64,000 bases of DNA, from positions 4,589,001 through 4,653,000 of the forward strand of contig NC_058338.1 of assembly GCF_905475395.1 (NCBI RefSeq), read 5' to 3'. Positions 35,800 to 51,000 of this stretch are shown here, in pieces; positions within the stretch are counted from its first letter, which is position 1; the number at the start of each line of letters is the position of its first letter. The translations under genes were made by a program, and so were the position numbers. The DNA comes from Chrysoperla carnea (taxonomy: Eukaryota > Arthropoda > Insecta > Neuroptera > Chrysopidae). The notes under the pieces are model-generated. The model was not told the origin of the DNA, did not search any database, and saw only the letters and a list, made by a program, of their open reading frames with translations.

Positions 35800-36335
35800 G
35801 CAATCCATACTAATATTATAAATGCGAAAGTAACTCTGTCTGTCTGTCTGTTACTCTTTCACGCCTAAACGGCTGAACGGATTTTGATGAAATTTGGTAT
35901 GGTGATAGATGATAACCTAGAAATGGTCATAGGCTATAAATAATCACGCCATCGTTCTTAGGGGGTAGGCAGTAGGCAGATAACTAAATTGAGTTAGTGA
36001 TTTTTAGTCGTTTTTGTTGGGACTTTTGCTCTTTCACGTCTAAACGGCTGAACAGATTTTGATGAAATTTAGTAAGGTAATAGATGGTTACCTAAAAACG
36101 GATATAAGATCAAAATGATCACGTCATCGTACTTAGGGGGTAGGAAGTAGGCAGAAAACTGAATTGAGTTAGTGATTTTTTTATGGTTTTTGCTGGGAGT
36201 TTTGCTCTATCATGCCTAAACGGCTGAACGGATTTTGATGAAATTTAGTTAGGTGATAGATAGTAACCTAGAAAAGGATATGGAATATGGGGGGAGAGGA
36301 GTTGCCGAGCAAAGCGGGTAGTTCACAGCTAGTAA
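35800..36335 (+). repeat. dispersed element with ~176-bp internal tandem repeats
   Basis: Begins near actaatattataaatgcgaa with (tgtc)n, then three partial units anchored on ctctttcacg/ctctatcatg at 35854, 36029 and 36205 (period about 176). Each has aaacggctgaacggatttt and gatgaaattt. It ends agcgggtagttcacagctagt. A CTAG-T end suggests a Helitron-type element, but a terminal hairpin is not clear. Confidence 0.55.
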
Positions 36336-36373
36336 TAAAATATAAATTAGAGTATTCGTTAATTTAATTATGT

Positions 36374-36862
36374 ATTCGGTAATCGGTTCAAAATTTGTAA
36401 TAAAGCGGCAATCAAAGCCGTAAAAACAATGGGCTATGGCAACTTTACCAGACCTGTTGCAAAAATTAAAGAAGGAAGGAGAGAAAATAAAAAACAAGGA
36501 TTGCCATATTTTATCGACCAAGTAGACCTGGCAACCTACTATTTCTTGAAAAGGTACGTGAAAGTTATAGTTTTACGTACAAATGATCCGGTTACCTTAT
36601 GGGTCAACTTGGTACTCCAAACAGCATCTTCATAGCTTATCGGCCAAATTAACCGGGCAAGCAGTATTTCTTGAAAAGAAAGAAAGCTATGATTTCAAAC
36701 AGACAGAAAGCTATGATTTCACGTGGAAATTACCCGCCTACTTTAGGGATCAAATTAGTATCCCAATTTTGCATTGCACATTGCCCTCTCCTTCATTTTT
36801 GCAACTGGTCTGGTAGGGTTGCCACAGCCCATTGTTTTTTGAGCCGATTACCGATGGATCAA
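36374..36862. mobile_element. ~490-bp element with long imperfect terminal inverted repeats
   Basis: The left end, from cggtaatcggttcaaaa through caatgggctatggcaac, pairs with the right end, gttgccacagcccattg through gagccgattaccg, over roughly 100 bp with mismatches. Several open frames cross it but none looks like a transposase. It is a non-autonomous DNA transposon. Confidence 0.75.
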
Positions 36863-37554
36863 GTAATTTTGCAATCCGCTCCCGGACTATAGAAAGATTA
36901 TAGTTGTAAAGCGCGCTAACAATTTTCGAAAAAATAAAAAAAGTTTTTCTATGAAGATGAACTTTCCAAGTTAAAGTAATTTACCTAACCTAACCTAACC
37001 CAGATGTACTAAATCCAATCTGATGCCAGAACATGAAATAAAACTCATGGTTAACTTAATTGGTTAACTATAAACGAGTTATTAAACATGATATATTAAA
37101 GGATTCATCTTGACCAATAAATAAAAAAGGTCTTGAGAGCGGTAGAAGTATATCGCCGCGAGAATCAAGATAACGTATGACTATGTTTGCTGTATGTATT
37201 ATATTTTTACGTTTTTTGATGATGACAAATAATTAACGTAAATCTGGAAACGTTTATGATAATTCTAAAAACATCATATTGAAATACTATCAACATGTTA
37301 TGCTAGTGTGTACTCGTATAGGAAATAAATTAATTAACTGCAATTTATTAGCATAGTTCTACGATATGAGATTATTACGTAAAACTAGAATAAAGGATGT
37401 TTCCCAACGCTCAGAAAATAAATAACTAATAAATTAATTAAATATCTTGACTTAGAAAAGTCGTATCAAGATTAAACATGCGGCAAATGAAAGATAAAAG
37501 AACCATGTAAAGTTGTTTTTTTGTTATGGTATTTGGATCCCCTAGGGAAGTGTG

Positions 37555-38890
37555 AGGCCACATTTTTCAAACGTATTAAAGCTAGGTAAATTTTGATCAT
37601 AAATTTGAAAAATATGACCCAAATTTAGTAGGATTACATACTTGGTTTATCAAAATTGGATAAAATTTGGATGTGATAGAGTAAAATTAAATTTTTTGGA
37701 TTTTGATGACGTCACAAAGTTAACAAATTCGATTTTTTTGATAATACAGGCAAATTTGATCCGATCTTATTGGAATTTTTTTTGAAACCCACTAATTTTG
37801 GGTCATTCTTTTCAGCTGTAATGCCATTTTTTCCCTAGCTATCACTAATGTGCTTAATTCCGGGACCAGAACTCCACATTTTTGAACCTATTAAAGCTAG
37901 GTAAATTTTGATTATAAATTTGAAAAATATGACCCAAATTTAGTAGGATTATATACTGGGTTTAACAAAATTGGATAAAATTTGGATGTGATAGAGCAAA
38001 ATTAAAGTTTTTGGATTCTGATGACGTCACAAAGATAAGAAATTCGATTTTTTTGAGAATACAGCCAAATTTGTTCCGATCTTATTGGAATTTTTTTTGA
38101 AACTCATTAATTTTGGGTTATTTTTCAGCTGTGATGCCATTTTTTCCCTAGCTATCACTGTTGTGCTTAATTCCGGTACCAGGACTCCACATTCTTCAAA
38201 CCTATTAGAGCTAGATTAATTTTGATCACAAATTTGAAAAGTATGGCCCAAATTTAGTAGGATTATATACTGGGTTTAACAAAATTGGATAAAATTTGGA
38301 TGTGATAGAGCAAAATTAAATTTTTTGGGTTCTGATGACGTCACAAAGTTAAGAAATTTGATTTTTTTGATAATACAGCCAAATTTGTTCCGATCTTATT
38401 GGAATTTTTTTTCAAACCCACTAATTTTGGGTCATTTTTTTCAACTGTGATGCCATTTTTTCGCTACCTATCACAACCTGCTTAGTTCCGGGACCAGGAC
38501 TCCACATTCTTCAAACCTATTAGAGCTAGGTTAATTTTGATCGCAAATTTGAAAAGTAGGGCCCAAATTTAGTGGGATTATATACTGGGTTTAACAAAAT
38601 TGGATAAAATTTCGATGTAATAGAGCAAAATTAAATTTTTTGGATTCTAATGACGTCACAAAGTTAAAAAATTCGATTTTTTTGATAACACAGGCAAATT
38701 ATATCCGATCTTATTGGAATTTTTTTTAAAACCCACTAATTTTGAGTCATTCTTTTCAGCTGTGATGCCATTTTTTCGCTAGCTATCACTGATGTGCTTA
38801 ATTCCGGGACCAGGACACCACATTCGAGGACCAATTTGAAAAATATGGCCCATTTTTAGTAGGATAACATACTTGGTTTAACAAAATTGT
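37555..38890 (+). repeat. satellite B array, ~314-bp unit, about four copies
   Basis: The cacatt anchor recurs at 37555, 37871, 38184, 38499 and 38815, with periods of 313-316 bp. Units share gattttgatgacgtcacaaa, aaatttagtaggatta and ttattggaattttttttgaa. No conserved reading frame runs through the units. Copies also occur at 20030-20470, 41470-42375 and 43905-44310. Confidence 0.95.
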
Positions 38891-39064
38891 ATAAAATTTG
38901 TGAAAAACTAAAAAAGTTCGAAAATTTGAAGTACAACCTTTTTTTTTTGCTTGCAAAACTTCCCTTAGGGATTCAAATAACATACCAAAAATGCAGCTTT
39001 ACATCGCGTTTTGCGATTTTAATGTAGAATTTTTAATTTCTACATACGATTTAAAGTAGAAGTA

Positions 39065-39386
39065 CAGTAGAACCTCGATAAGTTAAAGTCCAAGGGAAAC
39101 ACAAAATATTTTAAGTTATAGAGGTTTTAAGTTATCAAGGGTCTATGTTAGGTAAAGGTTAATATAGAGGTATGTACATGTTTCTATGTACCCTAGTTAA
39201 TATAGAGGTATGTACATGTTTCTATGTAGTTACTGAGGGCCTATACAGAGATTATTTATTTAAGTTATAGAGGTTGCGTATTTTAAGTTACAGAGGTTTT
39301 GGGCTCTGATGGGAAGGGAACATAGTATTTTTTGAAGTAACAGAGGTTTTTATGTTACCGAGGTTTAAGTTATCGAGGTTCTACTG
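39065..39386. mobile_element. pogo/Tigger-like MITE (322 bp)
   Basis: Perfectly ended by CAGTAGAACCTCGATAA and TTATCGAGGTTCTACTG, flanked by TA on both sides. CAGnnGAACCTCG termini are characteristic of Tigger-type pogo elements. The interior is phrases like ttaagttatagaggtt repeated with variation. There is no transposase. Confidence 0.85.
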
Positions 39387-39965
39387 TATTTTAAAATCAA
39401 TATAATTAATTTATACACCACATAGATGAAATGTTACCGAAAAAAAAATAAAATATATATTTCAAACATTAGATGAATTTTAAATGAAAAACAGTTGCAG
39501 ACACTTTTTTGAAAAGTACATACTAAAAGTTATATCTACTGAAAAATATACTAAAACTCCAGGATGTTTACCTTCTCTAGGTGTCGTACAAAGACAGGGA
39601 ACATACAGCTATTGTAATTGTTTGTGACATATAGTATGGCCGCCAAGACTAAAATAAAACTTCAAACATTTTTAGTATTATATGTGTAAAATAATAATTA
39701 CCTTTCAGAACATACAGAAATAAAGAAATGATACGATTTCGAATATACGCGCGCGGTTTTAAATGTTCGTAATATATTTTATTGCACTGACATTTTGATT
39801 CTTTTAAAAAAAAAATGTTTTTTGTATTCTCGTTTAATGTCAGGAAATTTTTTTGTACACATTTTGATTTTTTGAATTACATCAAAGCAGAGTTATAAAA
39901 TTATTTCAAATTTTTTCAAAAGAAAATTTATATTTTAATGGTTACAAAAATTGTATGTTTTATGT

Positions 39966-40103
39966 ACTATTAGCTCAGTTGGTTAAGGCGTAACCAATTC
40001 CGTCTGCGGTATGCTTAGGGTAGCGGGTTCGATTCCCGCCGTCTCAACAAAATTAATTTAATTAAAAGTTTTTATGGGCTGATGTAGTGCATGGTATATT
40101 TAT
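39966..40103 (+). mobile_element. tRNA-derived SINE, 3'-truncated copy
   Basis: Keeps both pol III boxes (tagctcagttggttaag; gcgggttcgattcccgcc) and the first part of the body up to gtagtgcatggtatat. The tail is replaced by the 5S-derived repeats. The tRNA-like head has an unpaired acceptor region and is not a functional tRNA. Confidence 0.85.
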
Positions 40104-40238
40104 TTATTGCGCTGTCGTACACAAACATGACAATTTCATGAACAAGCACTTTTTACCCATTACAAAAAAGTGTACAACGCCGCTAAAGAAGTTGTCAATT
40201 CAAAAAAAAAAAATAAATAATTATATTTTTAATAAATA

Positions 40239-40314
40239 GGCAACCGCACACAGTGTTCCCAAGCGGCCACCCATCCAAGTACTGACTGTGTCCAATGTTG
40301 TTTAACTTCGGTGT
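40239..40314 (-). pseudogene. 5S rRNA pseudogene (3' part)
   Basis: On the minus strand, aagttaaacaacattgg, gtcagtacttggatgggtgg and gcttgggaacactgtgtgcg match the 3' two thirds of insect 5S rRNA up to its last bases, followed by T runs. The 5' third is missing. Confidence 0.75.
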
Positions 40315-40454
40315 CTTACGAATTTTCGATCAGGTCACGTGTCCTGACGCAAGTTTAACATATTTTATCCATTATAAAAAAAGTGTTCACCGCCGCTAAA
40401 GAAGTTTTCACTTCAAAAAAAAAAACAAAAACAAAAAAAAATTATATTCTTGGA

Positions 40455-40541
40455 TGGTCACCCATCCAAGTACTGACTGTACCCAATGTTGCTTAACTTC
40501 AGCGATCGGACGAGAGCCGGTGTACTGAATGTGACATAGTC
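40455..40541 (-). pseudogene. 5S rRNA pseudogene (5' and middle part)
   Basis: The minus strand reads ctctcgtccgatcgctgaag, ttaagcaacattggg and agtacttggatgggtgacc, the 5S internal promoter region (A box and C box) with substitutions. The last ~25 bases of a true 5S gene are missing. Confidence 0.75.
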
Positions 40542-41469
40542 TTACGCTTTTTCGATCAGGACACGTGTCCTGTCGCCTGTCGCGAGTTTAACATTTTTTA
40601 CCCATTACAAAAAAAGTGTACAACGCCGCTAAAGAAGTTTTCACTTCAAAAAAAACATTGTCTTCTTTAAGAATTGCCCTAAAACCGGTAACCTCTGTAT
40701 AGATAACAATAATCGAAGCAATCTTACATGTCTATTATTTTAAAAGAATCTTAAACATCTATGTATTTTTTTGAAAGACATATGTTCAGTTTATTTTAGT
40801 TATTTGATATATCTTATTAATACTAAGCATTAATATGCTCTGTTGCAAACGTTGACAGTTTGGAATTAGGACCACCACGCACCGATGTCAATAAATAGAA
40901 GGATGTCATTCTTTTTTCCCCAGTGACTTCATCAAAATATGTCATTTGAAGTTATTAGTATCGTATAAATCATAAATTTTTTTGAAAATACTTCTTTATT
41001 ACAAGTTCTCAAAAAATTAACCTTCTTCACTCATTTTCGCTCGCTTCTGCTTCGAATAGGGGTGAAAAATATTCGTAAAAAATCTCTATAACTTATTTGG
41101 ACTACGGTCACTATGATTTTCACTTACATAAAAATGCTGTCAAAAGTTCAAAATGTTTACAAATTTAACGTATACTCAGTAAATAAGTAATGAAAATTTA
41201 GAAAATAAGGGAAAACAGATTAAAAAAAATAGCAAAATAAAATATTTAAAAAAAGAACTTTATGTTAAAGATTTTCTTTTTGGAATCATGTAAAACTCTG
41301 GTAAGAAAAATAAATTAAAAGTTGATATTTTTTGCTTTGTATCATTTCTGTCTTCTTTGCATATTTTTATCATATCGCAAACCCATGAAACTTAAATATT
41401 TCTTAATTCTGAATAGGTCAATTGTGTCAAAAAATTCGATTTCTTTGTTAACACAGGCAAAATTGATCT

Positions 41470-42375
41470 GCACGATGCCATATTCTGGAAACCTATTATA
41501 GCTAGGTTAATTTTGATCCCAAATTTGAAAAGTATGACCCAAATTTAGTAGGATTACATACTTGGTTTAACAAAATTGGATAAAATTTGGATGTGATATA
41601 GCAAAATTAAATTTTTTTGATTCTGGTGACGTCATAAAGTTAAAAAATTCGATTTTTTTGATAACACAGGCAAATTTGATCCGATCTTATTATAATTTTT
41701 TTTGAAATCTACTAATTTTGGGTCATTCTTTTCAACTGTGATGTCAGTTTTTCGCTACCTATCACTGTTGTGCTTAATTCCGGTACCAGGGCTCCACATT
41801 CTTGAAACCTATTATAGTTAGATTAATTTTGATCACAAATTTGAAAAGAAAGACCCAAAATAGTAGGATTACATACTTGGTTTATCAAAATTGTATAAAA
41901 TTTGGATGTGATGAAGCAAAATTAAATTTTTTGGATTCTGATGACGTCATAGAGTTAAAAAATTCGATTTTTTTGATAACACAGGCAAATTTGATCCGAT
42001 CTTATTCGAATTTTTTTTGAAATCCACTAATTTTGGGCCATTCTTTTCAGCTGTGATGTCAGTTTTTCGCTAGCTACCACTATTGTGCTTAATTCAGGTA
42101 CCAGGGCTACATATTCTTGAAACCTATTATAGCTACGTTAATTTTGACCACAAATTTGAAAATTATGACCCAAATTTAATCGGATTACATACTTGGTTTA
42201 TCAAAATTGGATAAAATTTGAATGTGATGGAGGAAAATTAAATTTTTTGGATTCTGATGACCTCATAAAGTTAAAAAATTCGATTTTTTTGAGAACACAG
42301 TCAAATTTGATCCGATTTTATTGGAATTTTTTTTGAAATCCACTAATTTTGGGTTATTTTTTTCAACTGTAGGAA
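41470..42375 (+). repeat. satellite B array, about three units
   Basis: The gaaacctattatag anchor recurs near 41490, 41803 and 42118, about 314 bp apart and in the same orientation as the 37555 array. The whole block between is this satellite. Confidence 0.9.
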
Positions 42376-43052
42376 CCTTCCAATTCCTAGGTATCAATTT
42401 TATACAAGTTAGGGCTAAACAGAGCTACGACTAATAAATTATTTTTCAGTTGCAGAGTCTGAAGAATCAAAATGTAGTAAACAATTAAATTAAGAAATAA
42501 CAAAAAAAATAAGAAATAAGAAAATAATATGAAAAAATATATAAAAAATTAAGTAGAAATTATTTTTATCTTTATTATAGTCTGAAAAATTTATCGTCTT
42601 AAATATTATCACTTTTTATATCGTCTGCGGTTTTTTTTAAACAAATATAAATATTTATTTTATTTATTTGAGCGTAAGGTAAGTATTTAGATACTTACAA
42701 CAAAAGTATTAAGCAGCCTTATTCGAAATTGGGAAAAATAAGTTTTTTTTTGTTGTCAAAATAAGATTATTAATCTGACGTTATAACAGCAACCAACACC
42801 ACGTAAACGTTGGGGCATTAACTCAAAAACTACGCTGAGCTACGTCAGGGGAGGGGTGGGAAACCGATAAACAAAACCAAAACTCAAATTCACAAAATAA
42901 CTTAATCCTTCGGAAACATGAAAAAAAAATACGTTCTATCTGAGAATCGCCCCACAGTGCCTGCAAGTGATGCCAAAGAGTCTGGAATAAAGCCGTGTAG
43001 TTTATGAGTACTCTCATTTTATTCAGCTGAATTTCGGATATTTCTCTTTCAT
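42376..43052. other. intergenic DNA, nothing recognised
   Basis: AT-rich sequence between the satellite array and the SINE. Only short open frames of low quality. Confidence 0.45.
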
Positions 43053-43347
43053 AGGTTAGGTTAGGTTAGGTTATTTTGGCCGTCCTCGAAGGACACACTT
43101 TGGCTATAGAACCCATTGTGACATCATATATGTGTTTTACCACCTTTCCGCTGACAATTTCATTTATCAGCTCCTCAATTTCATAGGCTGAGTGCACCTC
43201 CTTCATTCATATACAATGCACTACACCAGCCCATCGCAATTAATAATTAAATTAATTTTGTTGCGACGGTGGGAATCGAACCCGCTACCCTAAGCATACC
43301 GCGGACGGAATTGGTTACGCCTTAACCAACTGAGCTAATAGGGCGAC
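43053..43347 (-). mobile_element. full-length tRNA-derived SINE (~295 bp)
   Basis: Read on the minus strand it has a tRNA-like head with A box (tagctcagttggttaagg) and B box (gggttcgattccc), a body (gatgggctggtgtagtgca ... gtcagcggaaaggtggtaa) and a tail that ends in four CCTAA-type repeats. The last ~60 bp before those repeats resemble the 3' end of LINE family A (tcacaatgggttctatag versus tcacaacggatcctatgg). It lies about 230 bp upstream of the first esterase. Confidence 0.9.
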
Positions 43348-43577
43348 TAATTATTCATACTTTGACCTAAATAAATTTATTTTTCCCAATTTACCAATAG
43401 ACTTACTTATATTTCTGCAATCCTTTTCTTTTTTAAATTCAGATCATTAATTGGTTGACCATACAAATAAATATATTCATCCAAAATATTTGCAATATTT
43501 GATTTGTTCGCTGATATGACTTTATTGCTTTATGACACTGCAAATGGTATTGCAAATGCATTGCTACGTTCATTGAA

Positions 43578-46897
<3,320 letters not shown>

Positions 46898-46944
46898 AAC
46901 TGGTTTATATTCCTAATTTTAGAAATATTATAAAAATAGAGCAG

Positions 46945-47079
46945 TTAGAGTATCCACGGGTAAGAGAGAGACCGCTGCGGACCTACCGTATCATTTCCTC
47001 TATGGTGACGTCATCCCATGATACATAGAGATACGATAGCTCGACAGAGTTCTCCCTCTTTTACCTGTGAACACTCTGA
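46945..47079. repeat. fold-back MITE in esterase 1 3' flank
   Basis: The arms agagtatccacgggtaagag and cttttacctgtgaacactct pair imperfectly over about 27 bp. About 135 bp, non-coding. It lies between the convergent esterases 1 and 2. Confidence 0.6.
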
Positions 47080-47710
47080 CTTATGACAAGCATAGGCACT
47101 CGCGCATTCTATTTTTCTAATATTTTTTTGATTAAAATACATATAAATCATCTACATATAGGTTTATGACGTCAGAAATATCATATTTATTATATTTTCA
47201 TTTAAATTTGTAAAAGTAATTAAAAAAAATACTTTATAGTCATACTGTATAACTGTTAATGAGAATTTTGTACGTAAATTGATAATTGATTGATTACCAT
47301 AAATAAAAATCCATACCAATAAAAAATTCTTTTATTTATTTCGCACGTTGTCCCCACGAAAATATTGGTATAATGGAAATTTATATAATAAACATAGTTT
47401 CAGAAAATAAATTCTTATATAATTTACCATCTAAAGTTATTCTAAACCACATTACGCATTGAAAGTTGTCATGATGATTTCCAAGTTTTTGAAACTTGTA
47501 TGATACTTTGTTTATTTTGTTATTGGCTTCAGAAGGATTTTTGAGTGCTTTAAATATAAAAGTTTTTTTGTTTAAAATAGAAGCGTTGGAAAATGCACAA
47601 AAAAAAATAAATGTCAAGTTTAAAAAAAACAGTCTGTATATTGATTCCAAAAATAATTTCAGATTTAAAAAAACAGTTGATTGGAGCGATAAAAATCATT
47701 AATTTGGAAA

Positions 47711-48050
47711 TAGGGAATATTCATGTATTAAGTGTACAGAAATATTTTAAATAGAGAATAATTTTGAGATGTTTAAGACGCAGTCCTTTTGCCGCTCTCT
47801 GTGATTATAGTATATATCCATGGTAATACCATACAAAATATTAGTAATTAATATTATGCAGTATGTCAACAAGTCTGACAAGTAACATACTATGACGTCA
47901 CGTCTGTTTTTTAAATTTGAATTTCTCTTACTGAATTTGTACTTTTATTAATTAATTTTAAGTAATTAAAAAGATATTAATTACTAAAATAATAAATTTA
48001 CGGAAAAAAAAAATATTTGAACCAAATTTAAATTTCATGAATATTCCCTA
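47711..48050. mobile_element. TA-flanked MITE (340 bp)
   Basis: Perfect 15-bp inverted ends, TAGGGAATATTCATG and CATGAATATTCCCTA, whose outer TA could be the target duplication of a mariner-type element. A longer diverged relative lies in a Noc4 intron (8560-9078). It ends 47 bp from the esterase 2 stop codon. Confidence 0.75.
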
Positions 48051-48096
48051 TTATGGCTATTTGTAAATGCAAAAATCTTGGATACGATTAATTATG

Positions 48097-51000
48097 TTAC
48101 TTATCTAAAGCATTCCAAAATGCTAATCGTTCTGGTATCAAATTCGATAACGGCTCAACCGTTAAATTGTCTTGAAGATTTAAATAATTAAAATGATCTA
48201 AACGTGCTGCTGGCCACTTAACATCTAACAGTGGATCATTATCCATTGTGTTTGGATTACCAGTACGAGCAAAATTTGTCCAAAATTTCACCATACGATG
48301 GATACCTCGCATTTCCACTGAATCTGGTTCAACATCAATTGGACCATACGAGAATGGAAACAAGTACCCTAAAAAATAGTTTAGTTTTTAGAATTTTTGT
48401 ATTTTAGATAGTAGAAGTTGAGAAGTTGCATTAATTTTGTTTGTGTTGTTGCATTGAATCACGTTAAATTCACATATTTTGACTCGTTTCTATGGAAAGT
48501 TGCGTTATAATATAGTAAAAGCCAGTAGTGTTACTAAAGTGATATGTTGACGTCACTGGCATTGGAATTTACAGATTAGAAAAATCATTTTCAGTTGTAA
48601 AATTAAATGAAAAATCAATTTAAAACAATTAAAAAAAAATTTGTTTACCATTATCATCTGCATGCACAACAACTGGGTATGGAATGTCAACTGGAAATGG
48701 AATTATTTCGGACATATAATTCATATCAGTTTTATATTGAAAGTAATAAAAATATATTGGGTCCGTCATTCTTTCCAAAAGACGTTTTGCTGTTTGAACA
48801 ATTTTATGTGAAAATGCAATGTCTGTAGTCATCTGAAAAAAAAACCAATCAGAATTAAAACAATTTATATTAGACATGCCCCTATCGTAAAAATTGGGCC
48901 TGAAACCTGGTCATTCACAAACAAACCAGTTTTAAAGAATTTTCCCACTTACCTCAATAAATGGTTTAATATTTTCATAACTGGGCGTTGTATCACCATA
49001 ATAAAATTGTTTAATTTTATCGCCAATTTCTTTATTTTCCGGTGTGCCACGTGTAACATTAATAAATTTTGGTACCAATAAATTCGAATCAGTAAAATTA
49101 GGTTCAATAAATTTCGTATACAATAAGAATAAAGCACCTTCATCTCGGAGAAAACCCAGAATATATGGTACTTGATTAATAGGACCTGATTTTAAGATTG
49201 TTTCTGGATGATCTGTTAAAAAAGCATCAGGATTTGATTCGGGATTTTCAACTACTGGTCCTACTTGTCCATATTGTCCCATGGATCGAGACTAGAATTA
49301 AAAATTTCAGTAATTATTAACTGAAGAGAATTGTTACTGGTTTCCTGTTTGAATTATAACGCATCTACTTTATCTTCTCATTAATATTTGTAAACGACAT
49401 TGATCGATTATTATAATTAATGCATTTATTGCAATGACCTTTAACTTGCGGAAAATCATTATAGATTTTTTTGCTTTTCCTATTGTAATAATTAATCATA
49501 AAATTAAATGATAAGAAATTCCATGACATGTATAAAACACGATTAACCTGTGTACAAATAATTTGAATACGTTGACCTTTCGACTTAAGGAGCAATTGAG
49601 AATGATCTCAAGAGTAAAGACTGATCGCACTGGGAAAACCTTCTTTAATTAATTGACGAGAATCAACTCAATACAAGCGTGTTTTTACTATATTTTTTAC
49701 CCGAAAATAATTTATAGTACAAAAGGTGGTCAGATGGGTAAAGATCGACCTTATATACGGTCTCTTAGACCACTGACAAACTTTATGCAGTATGAAATCA
49801 TTTCGGATCTTTCAGCTTGCATGAAGATGATAAAACGGTCTTTATTATACTTACAGGATGGTCATCTAACGCAAGTTGTGCCCTAATCAATTCTTCGGTT
49901 GATGTGTTATTTAAAAATTCGAATATACTTTGTTGATCAGACAAATTTTTACCCGGATACTTTAAATTTTCTGCTAAAAATTGATATTGTCGATCGTTCA
50001 ACACCCATGGTACTGTTGCAACACCGCTCTGTGAAATTGCACGATGAAATAGTCCTTTTGCCGATGGTGATAATAACATGAAAGCAACAGATGCACCGCC
50101 TGCGCTTTCTCCAAATATAGTGACTTTATTTGGATCACCACCAAAGCTTGCAATGTTCGCCTGAACCCATTTTAAGGCTTGTACCATATCTTTTAATCCA
50201 GCATTACCGGGTACACCAATTGTGGGATCTTCAAAACTTAAAAATCCTACAAAATTTGAACAGGACATCAAAAGTGAGGTTGAGTTCGTAAATGAGCAAT
50301 TATAAATTTACCAAAAACATTAAGTCGATAATTGAAACCAACATAAACGATATCTTGAGTCAACAAGAACTCAGGTCCATATAATGTCGTCCCTCCGTTT
50401 CCAAAAATGTAGCCACCACCGTGGAGTAACACCATAACTGGTTTCAATGAGTCGTTGGGTGTTTCAGGAAGCTAAATAAAATTTTCAAAACATTGAGTCA
50501 TTAATAATAAAAATATAGGATTTTTTTAAGTTTTATGCTTGAAAAATAAGTTTCATCGATAAAAATGCTTCAAGTGAAATATGTTGGGTGTGTAAGCGCA
50601 TCTTACGCAAACATTAACCTAGGTTTCCTTTTTACCTAGGTTTCCAAGCTTGATGAAAAGCTAAATCTAACTCCATAACTAGTAATTTTTTCACAAACCG
50701 TACAGTTTAAGCAAAAATGGACTGAAGACTTTTACCCAAAATTGTTTTTTCATATCAAAATAGTTATTTCGCCTTTTTATGTGTGCCTTTGAAACTAACA
50801 TTGAAGCATTTTTCTCGATTAAATTTATCTATCGAGTCTCAATAATTTGAAGTGATTTACTTACTTTAGGCGTGTAAACATTTATGAACAAACAATCTTC
50901 ACTACCCTTAAAATATCCTTCGGGAAATAAAGTCATTTGAAAACAATCTGCACCTTCTTGTGTCGCATTTAATATTCCCGTCCATGGTTCCGCAGGTTCC

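Larger units (their letters stand above)
34322..37554. other. intergenic region with repeats, no gene seen
   Basis: Apart from the elements at 35800-36335 and 36374-36862 it is AT-rich DNA. Several open frames here fall inside those repeats and I do not count them as genes. Confidence 0.5.
40120..40670 (-). repeat. tandem repeat unit carrying 5S rRNA-like segments
   Basis: A spacer block, tacaacgccgctaaagaagt followed by tcacttcaaaaaa, recurs at about 40171, 40391 and 40619, separated by the two 5S-like segments listed next. The unit is therefore about 220-230 bp, resembling a degenerate 5S rDNA repeat. Similar 5S-headed SINEs exist, so the class is uncertain. Confidence 0.7.

Noticed and set aside
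36429-36892. Overlapping plus-strand frames of 68-77 codons.
   Set aside because: They fall inside a terminal-inverted-repeat element and are not conserved as protein.
39966-40103. A tRNA gene on the plus strand (A and B boxes present), and the similar copies at 24561 and 43347.
   Set aside because: The tRNA-like heads continue into a shared ~200-bp body and tail and occur as truncated copies, which identifies a SINE family. No normal acceptor stem closes.
40239-40541. Functional 5S rRNA genes.
   Set aside because: Each copy lacks a different third of the molecule and carries substitutions in the internal promoter.
37555-42375. CRISPR-like array of regularly spaced repeats.
   Set aside because: The repeated unit is itself ~314 bp with no unique spacers, in a eukaryotic genome; it is a satellite.
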